From contig JBAZJL010000001.1 in NCBI GenBank assembly GCA_041651335.1, forward strand, positions 1 to 64,000: DNA of 64,000 bases, written 5' to 3'. A program made the position numbers and the translations under genes. The notes below the pieces were generated by a model. The model searched no databases. It was not told the origin of the DNA and saw only the letters and a program-made list of their open reading frames with translations. Position 1 is the stretch's first letter, and every line of letters starts with the position of its first letter. This document shows positions 41,179-49,892 of the stretch, piece by piece. This DNA is from UBA6220 sp041651335. Its GTDB lineage: Bacteria > Patescibacteriota > Minisyncoccia > Minisyncoccales > Minisyncoccaceae.

Positions 41179-41745
41179 GTGGTATTATCTGATCGGGAAA
41201 TAAAAAAACTCCTTGAAGAAAAAAGGATTCAAATTTCTCCTGAACCGATTTTAGAAGAACAGCTTGGTTCTGCCTCTTTGGATTTAAGGCTAGGAGACGA
41301 ATTTATGATTTTTGAACACACCAAAAATCCTTATATCGACACTCGAAAACCAGAAACATTCAACAACATCACTCGCTTGGTAAAAGTATCAGAAAACGAG
41401 CCTTTTGTTTTTCATCCTGGTGAATTTGTTTTAGGCAGCACCTTAGAAGAGGTTTACTTACCCGATGATGTTGCCGCTCGAATTGACGGGCGATCCAGCC
41501 TGGGACGATTAGGTATTGTTATTCATTCTACAGCTGGGCATATTGATCCTGGTTTCCAGGGTAAAATTGTCTTAGAAATGGAAAATATTGGTATGATTCC
41601 AATTCTTTTATATCCTAAAACTAGAATCTGCCAATTAGTTTTCGAAGTTCTTTCTTCGCCCACCACCAATCCTTATAGTAAAAAGAAAAATGCCAAATAT
41701 GTTGGCGCTAAAAGCCCCCAAGAGAGTAAATTAGAAACTAATTAA
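41179..41745 (+). CDS. dcd: dCTP deaminase, probably bifunctional dCTP deaminase/dUTPase
   Basis: 188 residues with a GTG start at 41179. LGSASLDLRLGD opens the fold; GRSSLGRLGIVIHSTAGHIDPGFQGKIVLE holds the active site. The HSTAG and IDPGF forms, and the C-terminal SSPTTNPYSKKKNAKYVG, match the bifunctional enzymes of Methanocaldococcus and Mycobacterium rather than E. coli Dcd (HVTAHRIDPG). It would make dUMP directly from dCTP for thymidylate synthesis; tmk follows 10 bp later. Confidence 0.88.
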   Translation: MVLSDREIKKLLEEKRIQISPEPILEEQLGSASLDLRLGDEFMIFEHTKNPYIDTRKPETFNNITRLVKVSENEPFVFHPGEFVLGSTLEEVYLPDDVAARIDGRSSLGRLGIVIHSTAGHIDPGFQGKIVLEMENIGMIPILLYPKTRICQLVFEVLSSPTTNPYSKKKNAKYVGAKSPQESKLETN

Positions 41746-41755
41746 ATTTTATTAA

Positions 41756-42382
41756 ATGGCAACCATTGTTGGAAAATTTATCGTGTTAGATGGAATAGAC
41801 GGTTGCGGAAAGGGAACTCAGACAAAGTTATTGTCTGATTTTTTGACTAAAAAAGGATATAATATTGTTAATAAAAAATATCCAGAATATGGCCAGCCCA
41901 TTGGAGATTTAATTCATAATTTTCTTTATAAAAAATTTAATCCTAATTTAAGCGCTGAATTATTACTTTACTCGGCTGACCACTTAAAAGACAAGGAATA
42001 TATACAAGATTGTTTAAAAAATGATAAAATAATCATAGCAGACCGCTATTTTACTTCTACCCTGGCTTATCAATTTCTTAAGGGCGTGCCCAAAGAAAAG
42101 ATATTAAAAATCACCGAGCTAATGGAAGTGCCTTGTCCGGATTTATGTTTATTGATTAAAATTTCACCAGAAACATCTCTTCTTAGAAAATCAAAAGAAA
42201 AAGGTGGTAATCTGGATCGCCACGAAGAAAACTTGCAATTTCAAAAAGATTTAGCCGCAACTTTTGAAAAAATGGCCAAAGAAAAAACATATTGCGACTG
42301 GGAAATAATTGACGGCGAACAATCTATTGAAAATGTTTTTTTACAAATAACAGAAATTTTAAACAAACGATTTAATTATTAA
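41756..42382 (+). CDS. tmk: Thymidylate kinase
   Basis: 208 residues. P-loop LDGIDGCGKGTQTKLL (about 11-26), the DRY-type motif IIADRYFTSTLAYQ, and LID region KEKGGNLDRHEEN. It phosphorylates dTMP to dTDP. Together with dcd and ndk it covers most of the dTTP route. Confidence 0.93.
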   Translation: MATIVGKFIVLDGIDGCGKGTQTKLLSDFLTKKGYNIVNKKYPEYGQPIGDLIHNFLYKKFNPNLSAELLLYSADHLKDKEYIQDCLKNDKIIIADRYFTSTLAYQFLKGVPKEKILKITELMEVPCPDLCLLIKISPETSLLRKSKEKGGNLDRHEENLQFQKDLAATFEKMAKEKTYCDWEIIDGEQSIENVFLQITEILNKRFNY

Positions 42383-42397
42383 ATAAATTTAAAAAAT

Positions 42398-43057
42398 ATG
42401 GCTAAACCAATCAATCAATACCTTGATCATACTAATATTGATCTTAAAGCAAAAAAACAAGACATTATCAAAACCTGCAATGAGGCCAAAGAATATCAAT
42501 TCCGGGGGGTTTGTATTCGTCCAGAATGGGTAAAAATCACGGCCCAGACTTTGAAAAATACTGGCATAAAAACCGTAGTTTTAATCGATGACCCAATCGG
42601 AGATTCTGATTCTAAAAAAAGGCTGGCCATTGCCCAAAAAGCAGTTAAAGACGGAGCTGATGATCTGGATGTTGTTGTTAATATTCCTGATGTTAAACAC
42701 GAACGCTGGGCAAAAATTGAAAAAGACTTAAAACAAATTTGCAAATTAAAAGACACTAAGGTGATTATCGGAAGCGGTTATTTAACTGACGAAGAAATTG
42801 CTAAAGTTTCTGCGATCGTTAAAAAAGCCAAAGCTATTTGCGTAAAAACAGCTACAGAAAAAGATCCCTTAGAAAACAGGGAATTAAAAGAAAAAGCCGA
42901 GCACTTAAAAATTATGCGCAAAAATTCACCAGGATTATTAATTAAGGCTTCGGGCAAAGTTAAAACTTTGTCTGATGTAAAAATGATGATAAGGGCTGGG
43001 GCTGATATTATCGGAAGCTCTAGTGGCGTAAAAATAATGAAAGATTTAAAAAAATAA
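42398..43057 (+). CDS. deoC: Deoxyribose-phosphate aldolase
   Basis: 219 residues, TIM barrel. DHTNIDLKA, VCIRPEWV, DGADDLDVVVNI, Schiff-base Lys in AICVKTATEKD, and KASGKVKTLSD. It splits deoxyribose-5-phosphate to glyceraldehyde-3-phosphate and acetaldehyde, linking nucleoside salvage to glycolysis. gatB starts one base after its stop. Confidence 0.93.
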   Translation: MAKPINQYLDHTNIDLKAKKQDIIKTCNEAKEYQFRGVCIRPEWVKITAQTLKNTGIKTVVLIDDPIGDSDSKKRLAIAQKAVKDGADDLDVVVNIPDVKHERWAKIEKDLKQICKLKDTKVIIGSGYLTDEEIAKVSAIVKKAKAICVKTATEKDPLENRELKEKAEHLKIMRKNSPGLLIKASGKVKTLSDVKMMIRAGADIIGSSSGVKIMKDLKK

Positions 43058-43058
43058 A

Positions 43059-44576
43059 ATGTATAAGCCTACCATTGGATTAGAAATTCATTTCGAATCA
43101 AACACAAAATCAAAAATGTTTTGTTCCTGTCCGAACGAAGCCAGCACTTCTTTGGACGAAAAACCAAACACCAATGTTTGTCCAATTTGTTTGGGCCACC
43201 CCGGAACATTACCAACAATAAACGAAGAAGCAATCAATAAAATAATTATGACTGGCTTGGCTTTGAATTGCGAAATTGCCTCCAAATCAAAGTTTGACCG
43301 AAAAAATTATTTCTATCCTGATTTACCTAAAGGCTATCAGATTTCCCAATTTGATTTGCCTTTGTGCACTAAAGGTTTTTTAGAAATAAGCCTAGACAAT
43401 GGGCAAAAAAAGAAAATTGGAATTACCAGAATTCATATGGAAGAAGACACGGGCAAGCTTTTGCATACTGCTGACAATACCAGTTTGGTTGATTATAATC
43501 GTTCTGGCGTACCTTTAATGGAATTAGTCACCGAACCAGACATAAACAGTGCCGAAGAAGCCAAAAAATTCTGCCAAGAACTACAAATGATTTTAAAATA
43601 TTTAAATGTGAGCAATGCGGATATGGAAAAAGGTCAAATGAGATGCGAAGTAAATATTTCTTTGAACAAAGAAGGGGATAATGAATTGGGAACAAAAGTA
43701 GAAATCAAAAATCTTAATTCTTTTAAATCTGTAGAAAAATCAATTGAATATGAAATAAAAAGACAATCTAAATTATTGGAAAGTGGAGAAAAAATCATTC
43801 AAGAAACTCGCGGATGGCACGATGACAAACAAATTACTTTCAGCCAGCGAAATAAAGAAAGTGCGCACGAATATCGCTATTTTCCAGAACCAGACTTGCC
43901 CTTGATGGAAATTTCCCCAGAACAAATAAATAAAATAAAAAAACTTATGCCGGAAACACCTGCCCAAAAAAGACAAAGGCTTCAAAAAGAATACGGCTTA
44001 GAACCAAAAGAAATAGAATTTTTTATTAAAGAAAAGGCTTTTGGTAATTATTTTGAAAAAACTATTTCCGAGCTTGTTTGCTGGAAAAATGATTGTGAGC
44101 GCACCGAGGTTACAGAAAATACTTTTGCTGATTTAGCTAAGCTTTGCACTAATTATATGATTACCGATTTTCAGGCCTTATTAAAAAACGAAGAAAATCC
44201 ATTAACCGAATATAAAACAGATTATCTAGAAAGCAAAATTACTCCAGAAAATTTTGCCGAGTTAATGTGCTTGATTTCTACGAAAACTATTTCCAGTAAA
44301 ATTGCCAAAATTGTTCTCGAAGAAATGTTTAAAACCAAAGGCGATCCTTCGCAGATAATTGAAAACAAGGGCTTGTCCCAAATTAGTGATGATAGTGAAA
44401 TCGAGAAAATAATTGACGAAGTTTTAGCAAAAAACCAAAAAGCAATCGAAGATTATAAAAAAGGCAAAGAAAATAGTTTTGCATTTTTAATCGGGCAAAT
44501 TATGGCTATTTCTCGAGGCAAGGCCAACCCCCAAAAAACCGCGGAAATATTAAAATCAAAAATTGACGCCCTTTAA
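43059..44576 (+). CDS. gatB: Asp/Glu-tRNA amidotransferase subunit B
   Basis: 505 residues. TIGLEIHFESNTKSKMFC start, NVCPICLGHPGTLP, DRKNYFYPDLPKGYQISQFD, VDYNRSGVPLMELVTEPD, then helical and YqeY-like tail domains. The CSCPN and CPIC cysteines form the zinc site. It transfers ammonia to the misacylated tRNA. Separated from gatCA at 29.8-31.5 kb. Confidence 0.95.
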   Translation: MYKPTIGLEIHFESNTKSKMFCSCPNEASTSLDEKPNTNVCPICLGHPGTLPTINEEAINKIIMTGLALNCEIASKSKFDRKNYFYPDLPKGYQISQFDLPLCTKGFLEISLDNGQKKKIGITRIHMEEDTGKLLHTADNTSLVDYNRSGVPLMELVTEPDINSAEEAKKFCQELQMILKYLNVSNADMEKGQMRCEVNISLNKEGDNELGTKVEIKNLNSFKSVEKSIEYEIKRQSKLLESGEKIIQETRGWHDDKQITFSQRNKESAHEYRYFPEPDLPLMEISPEQINKIKKLMPETPAQKRQRLQKEYGLEPKEIEFFIKEKAFGNYFEKTISELVCWKNDCERTEVTENTFADLAKLCTNYMITDFQALLKNEENPLTEYKTDYLESKITPENFAELMCLISTKTISSKIAKIVLEEMFKTKGDPSQIIENKGLSQISDDSEIEKIIDEVLAKNQKAIEDYKKGKENSFAFLIGQIMAISRGKANPQKTAEILKSKIDAL

Positions 44577-44621
44577 TATTTTAAAAATTTTTCTTAATTT
44601 TAAAACAGGCTAATCCCTGTT

Positions 44622-46820
44622 TTATTTTTTTAAAAAATCTTTAATATTTTTTTCCGCCTCCAATGAATTCGCAATCCATTTTATTTTTTTTTGCTGTTTA
44701 AACCAAGTTAATTGGCGCTTGGCATAAGAAATTGTATTTTTAATAATATTTTGTTGCGCCTGTAATAAGGAAATCTTACCTTGAAAATATTGTTCCCATT
44801 CCTGGTAACCAATAGTTTGTAATGGTGCTAATTTAAAACCATATTTTTTATATAACCACTGAGCTTCTTTTTCTAGACCCTGATTAATCATATTTTTCAC
44901 TCGTTTTGATATTTGAATTTCCAGTTTGTCTATGTTTACTTGTAGCCCGATTTCTAAAATATCATAAAGGGGTTCTTTTAATTTTCGATTTTCCCAAAAC
45001 GGCTGACCGGTAATTTGGCACACTTCAATTGCCCGCACCAATCTTCTTTTATTGTTTTTATCTATTTTCAAGCTTCCTTGTGGATCAAGATTTTTATAAA
45101 TTTCAAACAATTCAGAAATTTCTTTTTTTTCTAATTTAGCTCTTAATTTCTTATCAGGCTCTATTCTGGGAAAATCAAGATTTTGAGTTATTGCTTTTAA
45201 ATATAAGCCTGTTCCGCCTACTAAAAATGGTACTTTTCCTTTTTCAATTATTTCATTTATGGCTTGCTCGGCTTTTTCTTTAAACAAGGCTGCATTAAAT
45301 TCTTGGTTTAAATCAAGAACATCAATCAAATAATGCCTGATTTTACTGGAAAAAAAATCTTTTGACCCTTTATCCTTAGTCGGCTTAGCTGTGCCAATAT
45401 CCATTTTTTTATAAACCAAGCGAGAATCACCCGAAATAATTTCACCATTAAATTTCTTTGCCATTTTAATGGCTAATTTTGTTTTTCCGCTAGCCGTTGG
45501 CCCGGCAATAACAATAATTTTTGGTTTTACCAATTCGCCCTCTAAAGACCAGGCCGAAACTTTAATTATTTTTACCTGAACGAATTGCCCGATTAAATCA
45601 GGAAGAATTGCTTTAAATCTAATGGGTTTATTTTGCCTGGTTCGGCCAAAATAGTATCCATTTTCATAACTAAAAACAAGAGCTGGAATTGTTTTATTTA
45701 AAAATATTTTATTTTTTTCTAAAGCTGTTCTTTGCAGAATTTGATTTAAAATTTTATCTCTTTTTCTTTTTTCATCTTTTAAAACATTATCCTCCATTTT
45801 CTCATAACAAAATGATTTTGGTCGAGGTGAATATTGTGAAATAAAAGCCAGATCAAATTTTATTTTTTTCATTGTTTTGGCTGTGTTTTCGAATTGCAAT
45901 TTTGTTTCTCCAGGAAAGCCCACGATTAAATCGGTAGAAATACATATTATCTTATCCGAATCCAAACGTTTTTGAGAAAAAGCCTGCCTTATTTTTTTTA
46001 CCAAATTTTCATATTTTTTCACTGTATAAGGCCGATTCATTTTTCGCAAAATCACATCATCTCCTGATTGCAGGGGCAAATTAAGATAAGGTGTAATTTT
46101 TTTTGATTCAGCCAAAACCTTGATCAGTTTTTCAGAAAAATCTTTTGGGTGAGGACTGGTAAACCTTAGCCAAAAATCTGATTTTATTTTTTCAATTTCT
46201 TCGATTAAATCGGCAAAATCTTTTTTTTCTTTTCCAGACGACAAATAACTATTTACATTTTCTCCTAAAAGCCAAATTTCTTTATATCCATTGGCTGCTA
46301 ATTTTTTGATTTCTTGTAAAATATTTCTATAATTTCTAGAAACAAGCCGTCCGCGGGTATAGGGAACTGCACAATAGGTGCAAAAATTGTCACACCCGTT
46401 ACTAATCGGAACAAGGGCCTGAATTTTGTTTCCATAAATCGGATTAATTTCTAAATAATTTTTTAACTTGCTTGTAATCTTTTTTCGGCTAATTATTTGT
46501 GGCCAAAAAGATAATTCGTTTTTATCTAAAACAAAATCAAAAATTCTTTCTAGTTTTGCTTTATCTGGCTCTAAAATACAGCCCGTTAAAATCGTTTTAA
46601 GGCCCTTATTTCGCTTTTTTAAGCGCTGAAGCTGATTAGCTTGACCATAAACTCGATCCACGGCTGTCTGCCTTACTGAGCACATATTAAACACAATCAA
46701 ATCAGCCTGATCCATAATTTCTGTTTTTGTATATCCGATTTTTTCCAAAACCCGGGCAATTCTTTCTGAATCGGAAATATTCATTTGACATCCAAAAGTA
46801 TTAATCCAATATTTTTTCAT
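44622..46820 (-). CDS. miaB-miaA: MiaB-MiaA fusion: tRNA A37 methylthiotransferase joined to dimethylallyltransferase
   Basis: 732 residues in one frame. Residues 1-430 are a complete MiaB: N-terminal cluster cysteines C11, C47 and C81; radical SAM motif CDNFCTYC (C143, C147, C150); and a TRAM domain near 370-430. Residues 433-732 are a complete MiaA: P-loop VIAGPTASGKTKLA (437-450), SGDSRLVYKKMDIGTAKPT, and the LVGGTGLYLKAI motif, ending in the usual W-rich tail. MiaA adds dimethylallyl to A37 and MiaB then adds the methylthio group (ms2i6A), so the fusion joins consecutive steps in reverse order. Confidence 0.93.
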   Translation of the reverse strand: MKKYWINTFGCQMNISDSERIARVLEKIGYTKTEIMDQADLIVFNMCSVRQTAVDRVYGQANQLQRLKKRNKGLKTILTGCILEPDKAKLERIFDFVLDKNELSFWPQIISRKKITSKLKNYLEINPIYGNKIQALVPISNGCDNFCTYCAVPYTRGRLVSRNYRNILQEIKKLAANGYKEIWLLGENVNSYLSSGKEKKDFADLIEEIEKIKSDFWLRFTSPHPKDFSEKLIKVLAESKKITPYLNLPLQSGDDVILRKMNRPYTVKKYENLVKKIRQAFSQKRLDSDKIICISTDLIVGFPGETKLQFENTAKTMKKIKFDLAFISQYSPRPKSFCYEKMEDNVLKDEKRKRDKILNQILQRTALEKNKIFLNKTIPALVFSYENGYYFGRTRQNKPIRFKAILPDLIGQFVQVKIIKVSAWSLEGELVKPKIIVIAGPTASGKTKLAIKMAKKFNGEIISGDSRLVYKKMDIGTAKPTKDKGSKDFFSSKIRHYLIDVLDLNQEFNAALFKEKAEQAINEIIEKGKVPFLVGGTGLYLKAITQNLDFPRIEPDKKLRAKLEKKEISELFEIYKNLDPQGSLKIDKNNKRRLVRAIEVCQITGQPFWENRKLKEPLYDILEIGLQVNIDKLEIQISKRVKNMINQGLEKEAQWLYKKYGFKLAPLQTIGYQEWEQYFQGKISLLQAQQNIIKNTISYAKRQLTWFKQQKKIKWIANSLEAEKNIKDFLKK

Positions 46821-46843
46821 ATATTGCTATCCTACAAGAAAAA

Positions 46844-46866
46844 AACAGCTCTTTCAAGCTGTTTTT
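46844..46866. terminator. Terminator between the DUF5667-like gene and miaB-miaA
   Basis: AACAGCT CTTTCA AGCTGTT with A's on the left and T's on the right; it ends the minus-strand unit from 48082. Confidence 0.8.
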
Positions 46867-46870
46867 ATTT

Positions 46871-48082
46871 TTATTTTAAGTATTCTTGGCCGCATTCTTT
46901 GCGAAAAAATTTCCATTCTTCGCATTCTTGATTATTTGGAAAAATACAAACTCCGAATTGACTTCCATCTTCGCTTGTCCTAATTTCTAACTTATATCCT
47001 TGATCTTCGCAAAATACCGAAGCTGGATTGGGCAGGCCGATTATTTGAGGATTGGTTTGATTTTTTGGCTCAAGCTGTTCAGCGATAAAATCCGAAGCAA
47101 TTTGATTAATCGCTTCTTTAGTTTGCTCAGAAAATTCTAAAGAATTAAATTTTTCTATTGTTTGATTAAAATCAATATTTTTTTGTTTTAAAATATCTTC
47201 GGCAAATGATTTTATTTTTTCTTTATCCAGCTCAGGAATAGATTCAAAATTTTTAATCGACTCAGGGTTCTGGCTGATAATTTGATTAGCTAAATCTTCT
47301 AATGCTATTTGCTTGTATTCTGGCTTGGCTTTTATTTCTTCAAGAGATTGGCTTAATTTTAATTTTTGGGCTTCACTTAATAAATATGACTGGCTCACTT
47401 GCTTGGTTATGTTTTCTTGGATTTTTACCACTTGTTTTTTAAGATCATCGGAAACTGCTTTGTCCATTTGATTTACCAAATCCAGTTTTTCTATTTTTTC
47501 AGACAAAGAAGGAAAATTTTTATTTAAATTAGTTTCAATAATTTTCTGTATTTTTTCCGAAGCAGCTAATTCAAAAAATGAATCTGTAAAATTCTTCAAG
47601 CCTGTTTTTTGAGCTTTTTCTAAAATGCTCGGATCAGCTGATTTTATTTCCCCCAAAATCTGCTGGTGATTAAAGCTTTGCTCAATAATATCATTTAGTA
47701 ATTTTTCATTATTGGGATTATCTTTTTTTAAAATTTCGATGGCTTGTTTTAATTTTTCTGTTTCTTTTTCATATCCTTGAAGCGCCTTATTTAATGATTT
47801 TTCACTATTTGTCTGGAGCTGATTTAATTTTTGAATTTCCACTATTTTCTGATTGGCAAAATCAAGACGCAACTCTGCTTTTTTTTCAGGATTAAAAACA
47901 AAAAAAGACTGAATATTTCGGCCAATATCTTTCAAAAAATACAAGGGGCTGTTTGGCAAAAGAACAGGATTGGCAATATCACTTAAATTATTTTCTTCAG
48001 CTAAAATATTATTCCCAATGCCAAAAAAACAAAAAAATACTAGAAATCCTAAAATAAATATTTGCTTGAATTGATTTGTCAT
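46871..48082 (-). CDS. Secreted DUF5667-like protein
   Basis: 403 residues. Signal peptide: MTNQFKQIFILGFLVFFCFF. The following VLLPNSPLYFLKDIGRNIQS, FNPEKKAELRLDFANQK and KIVEIQKL match the DUF5667 pattern seen in Patescibacteria and Chloroflexi. The rest is long coiled-coil helix rich in Glu, Lys and Gln; the C-terminal 50 residues have four cysteines (SVFCEDQGYKLEI, VCIFPNNQECEEWKFF, KECGQE). Probably a periplasmic or surface structural protein; function unknown. Confidence 0.75.
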   Translation of the reverse strand: MTNQFKQIFILGFLVFFCFFGIGNNILAEENNLSDIANPVLLPNSPLYFLKDIGRNIQSFFVFNPEKKAELRLDFANQKIVEIQKLNQLQTNSEKSLNKALQGYEKETEKLKQAIEILKKDNPNNEKLLNDIIEQSFNHQQILGEIKSADPSILEKAQKTGLKNFTDSFFELAASEKIQKIIETNLNKNFPSLSEKIEKLDLVNQMDKAVSDDLKKQVVKIQENITKQVSQSYLLSEAQKLKLSQSLEEIKAKPEYKQIALEDLANQIISQNPESIKNFESIPELDKEKIKSFAEDILKQKNIDFNQTIEKFNSLEFSEQTKEAINQIASDFIAEQLEPKNQTNPQIIGLPNPASVFCEDQGYKLEIRTSEDGSQFGVCIFPNNQECEEWKFFRKECGQEYLK

Positions 48083-48093
48083 ATTTTATAATA

Positions 48094-48116
48094 AAATAGC
48101 CGGAAAACGGCTATTT
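48094..48116 (-). terminator. Terminator of thrS
   Basis: AAATAGCCG GAAAA CGGCTATTT, a perfect 9-bp stem. On the minus strand it lies right after the thrS stop, and its distal T's run into the -10 region of the DUF5667-like gene. Confidence 0.75.
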
Positions 48117-48121
48117 CAAAG

Positions 48122-49882
48122 TTATTTATCTTCGGCTGTTAATTTTAAAATCAAATCTTCTATTTTCATTTCCCCAAGATCAATTTTTCCTCTTTGTCTC
48201 ACGCTAACACTTTGATTTTCAATTTCTTTTTCGCCAACCACCAGTAAATAAGGAATTTTTTCCATTTCTCCGGATCTTATTTTTTTCCCAATTGTCTCGT
48301 TGTTATCATCTATTTTCACTCTGAATTGTGCTAATTTTTTGGCAATTTGACAGGCGTAATCACGATGAGCTTCTCCGACTGGCAATATTTTTATTTGAAC
48401 AGGGGATAGCCAAAAAGGAAAAGCGCCAGCATAATGTTCAATTAATAAGCCGATAAATCTTTCAAATGATCCAAACAAGGCCCGATGAAGCATAAACGGT
48501 TGTTCTTTTTCACCTTTCTCATTGGTAAATTCCATTTTAAATCTTTCTGGCAAATTAAAATCAAATTGCAAGGTTGAGCATTGCCATTCTCGGCCCAAAA
48601 CATCTTTAATTTTAAAATCAAGTTTTGGTCCATAAAAAGCTGCTTCGCCTTGTTCTTCTTTAAAATTTAATCCTTTTTCTAGGGCTACTTTTCTTAAAAC
48701 TGATTCGGTAAATTCCCAGCCCTGATCATTGCCTGCGTAATCGCTTTTTTTATTCGGGTCACGTAAAGATAAATAAACATTAACCGAGCTTTCTTCAAAG
48801 CCAAAAGATTTATAAATAAATAAAATAAAATCAATTACTTTTTTTAATTCTTCTTCGGTTTGATCTTTTCGGCAAAAAATATGAGCATCATCTTGGGTAA
48901 ATCCACGTACCCTGGTTAATCCCGACAACTCTCCTTTTTTTTCAAAACGATAGACTGTGCCAGTTTCAGCCCAACGCAAAGGAAGATCGCGATAGGAACG
49001 AGGGGTGCTGTTATAAATTGCCACATGAAATGGGCAATTCATTGGCTTTAATAAAAATTGTTCTGATTCTTTTATTTTATCTTTATTTTTTGATTCTTCT
49101 AAAGATTGCCCAACTTCTAAGGGGGGATACATGCTAGAAGAATAATAACCCCAATGGCCGGAATGTTCCCACAAACAGCGATTTCCAATATGCGGAGTGC
49201 GCACTAAATCATAACCATTTTCTAAATGTTTTTTATACCAAAAATCTTCAATTAATCTCCAAAGGATTGCGCCTTTGGGATGCCACATCACTAACCCGAT
49301 TCCAACCTCTTCTTCGGTATGAAATAAATCTAATTCTTTTCCCAATTTGCGATGGTCTCTTTTTTCTGCTTCTACCATCATTGTTTCATAATTTTCCAAA
49401 TCTGCTTTGGTTTCAAAAGCTAGGCCATAAATCCTGGTAAGCATTTTATTTTTTTCATCTCCACGCCAATAAGCTCCAGCTAATTTCTGCAATTTAAAAG
49501 CTTCAGCATTTATTTCTTTTGTTGTTTCAATATGAGGGCCTTTGCATAAATCAACAAACCCAGCCGAAGAATAAATCGAAACCATATCTTCGGGAATTTC
49601 TTTAATTAGTTCTAATTTATAAGGCTGGTCTTTAAAAATTTCTTCAGCTTGTTTCTTGGTAATTTCTTTCTTTTCAAAAACAATTCCTTGGCCAATCATT
49701 TGTTTCATCTTTTTTTCAATTACTTTCAAATCTTCTTCTTTGATTGTGGCCTCAAAATCATAATAAAACCCGTTTTGAATAGCTGGCCCGATTCCAAATT
49801 TTGTATTTGGATACAATTCTTTAACACCTGCAGCAAGAATGTGCGCTAAAGAATGTCTTATTTTTTCTAATTTTTCTTCCAT
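48122..49882 (-). CDS. thrS: Threonyl-tRNA synthetase (no TGS domain)
   Basis: 586 residues; bacterial ThrRS is about 640. It starts at the editing domain (RHSLAHILAAGVKELYP) and so lacks the N1 TGS domain. Present: the SAD editing motif (GFVDLCKGPHIE), core motifs RTPHIGNRCLW, FLLKPMNCPFHVAIY (zinc Cys), FTQDDAHIF and HRALFGSFERFIGLLIEH, and the C-terminal anticodon domain. Operon order: dnaE then thrS, 10 bp apart. Confidence 0.95.
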   Translation of the reverse strand: MEEKLEKIRHSLAHILAAGVKELYPNTKFGIGPAIQNGFYYDFEATIKEEDLKVIEKKMKQMIGQGIVFEKKEITKKQAEEIFKDQPYKLELIKEIPEDMVSIYSSAGFVDLCKGPHIETTKEINAEAFKLQKLAGAYWRGDEKNKMLTRIYGLAFETKADLENYETMMVEAEKRDHRKLGKELDLFHTEEEVGIGLVMWHPKGAILWRLIEDFWYKKHLENGYDLVRTPHIGNRCLWEHSGHWGYYSSSMYPPLEVGQSLEESKNKDKIKESEQFLLKPMNCPFHVAIYNSTPRSYRDLPLRWAETGTVYRFEKKGELSGLTRVRGFTQDDAHIFCRKDQTEEELKKVIDFILFIYKSFGFEESSVNVYLSLRDPNKKSDYAGNDQGWEFTESVLRKVALEKGLNFKEEQGEAAFYGPKLDFKIKDVLGREWQCSTLQFDFNLPERFKMEFTNEKGEKEQPFMLHRALFGSFERFIGLLIEHYAGAFPFWLSPVQIKILPVGEAHRDYACQIAKKLAQFRVKIDDNNETIGKKIRSGEMEKIPYLLVVGEKEIENQSVSVRQRGKIDLGEMKIEDLILKLTAEDK

Positions 49883-49892
49883 AAATTTTAGT

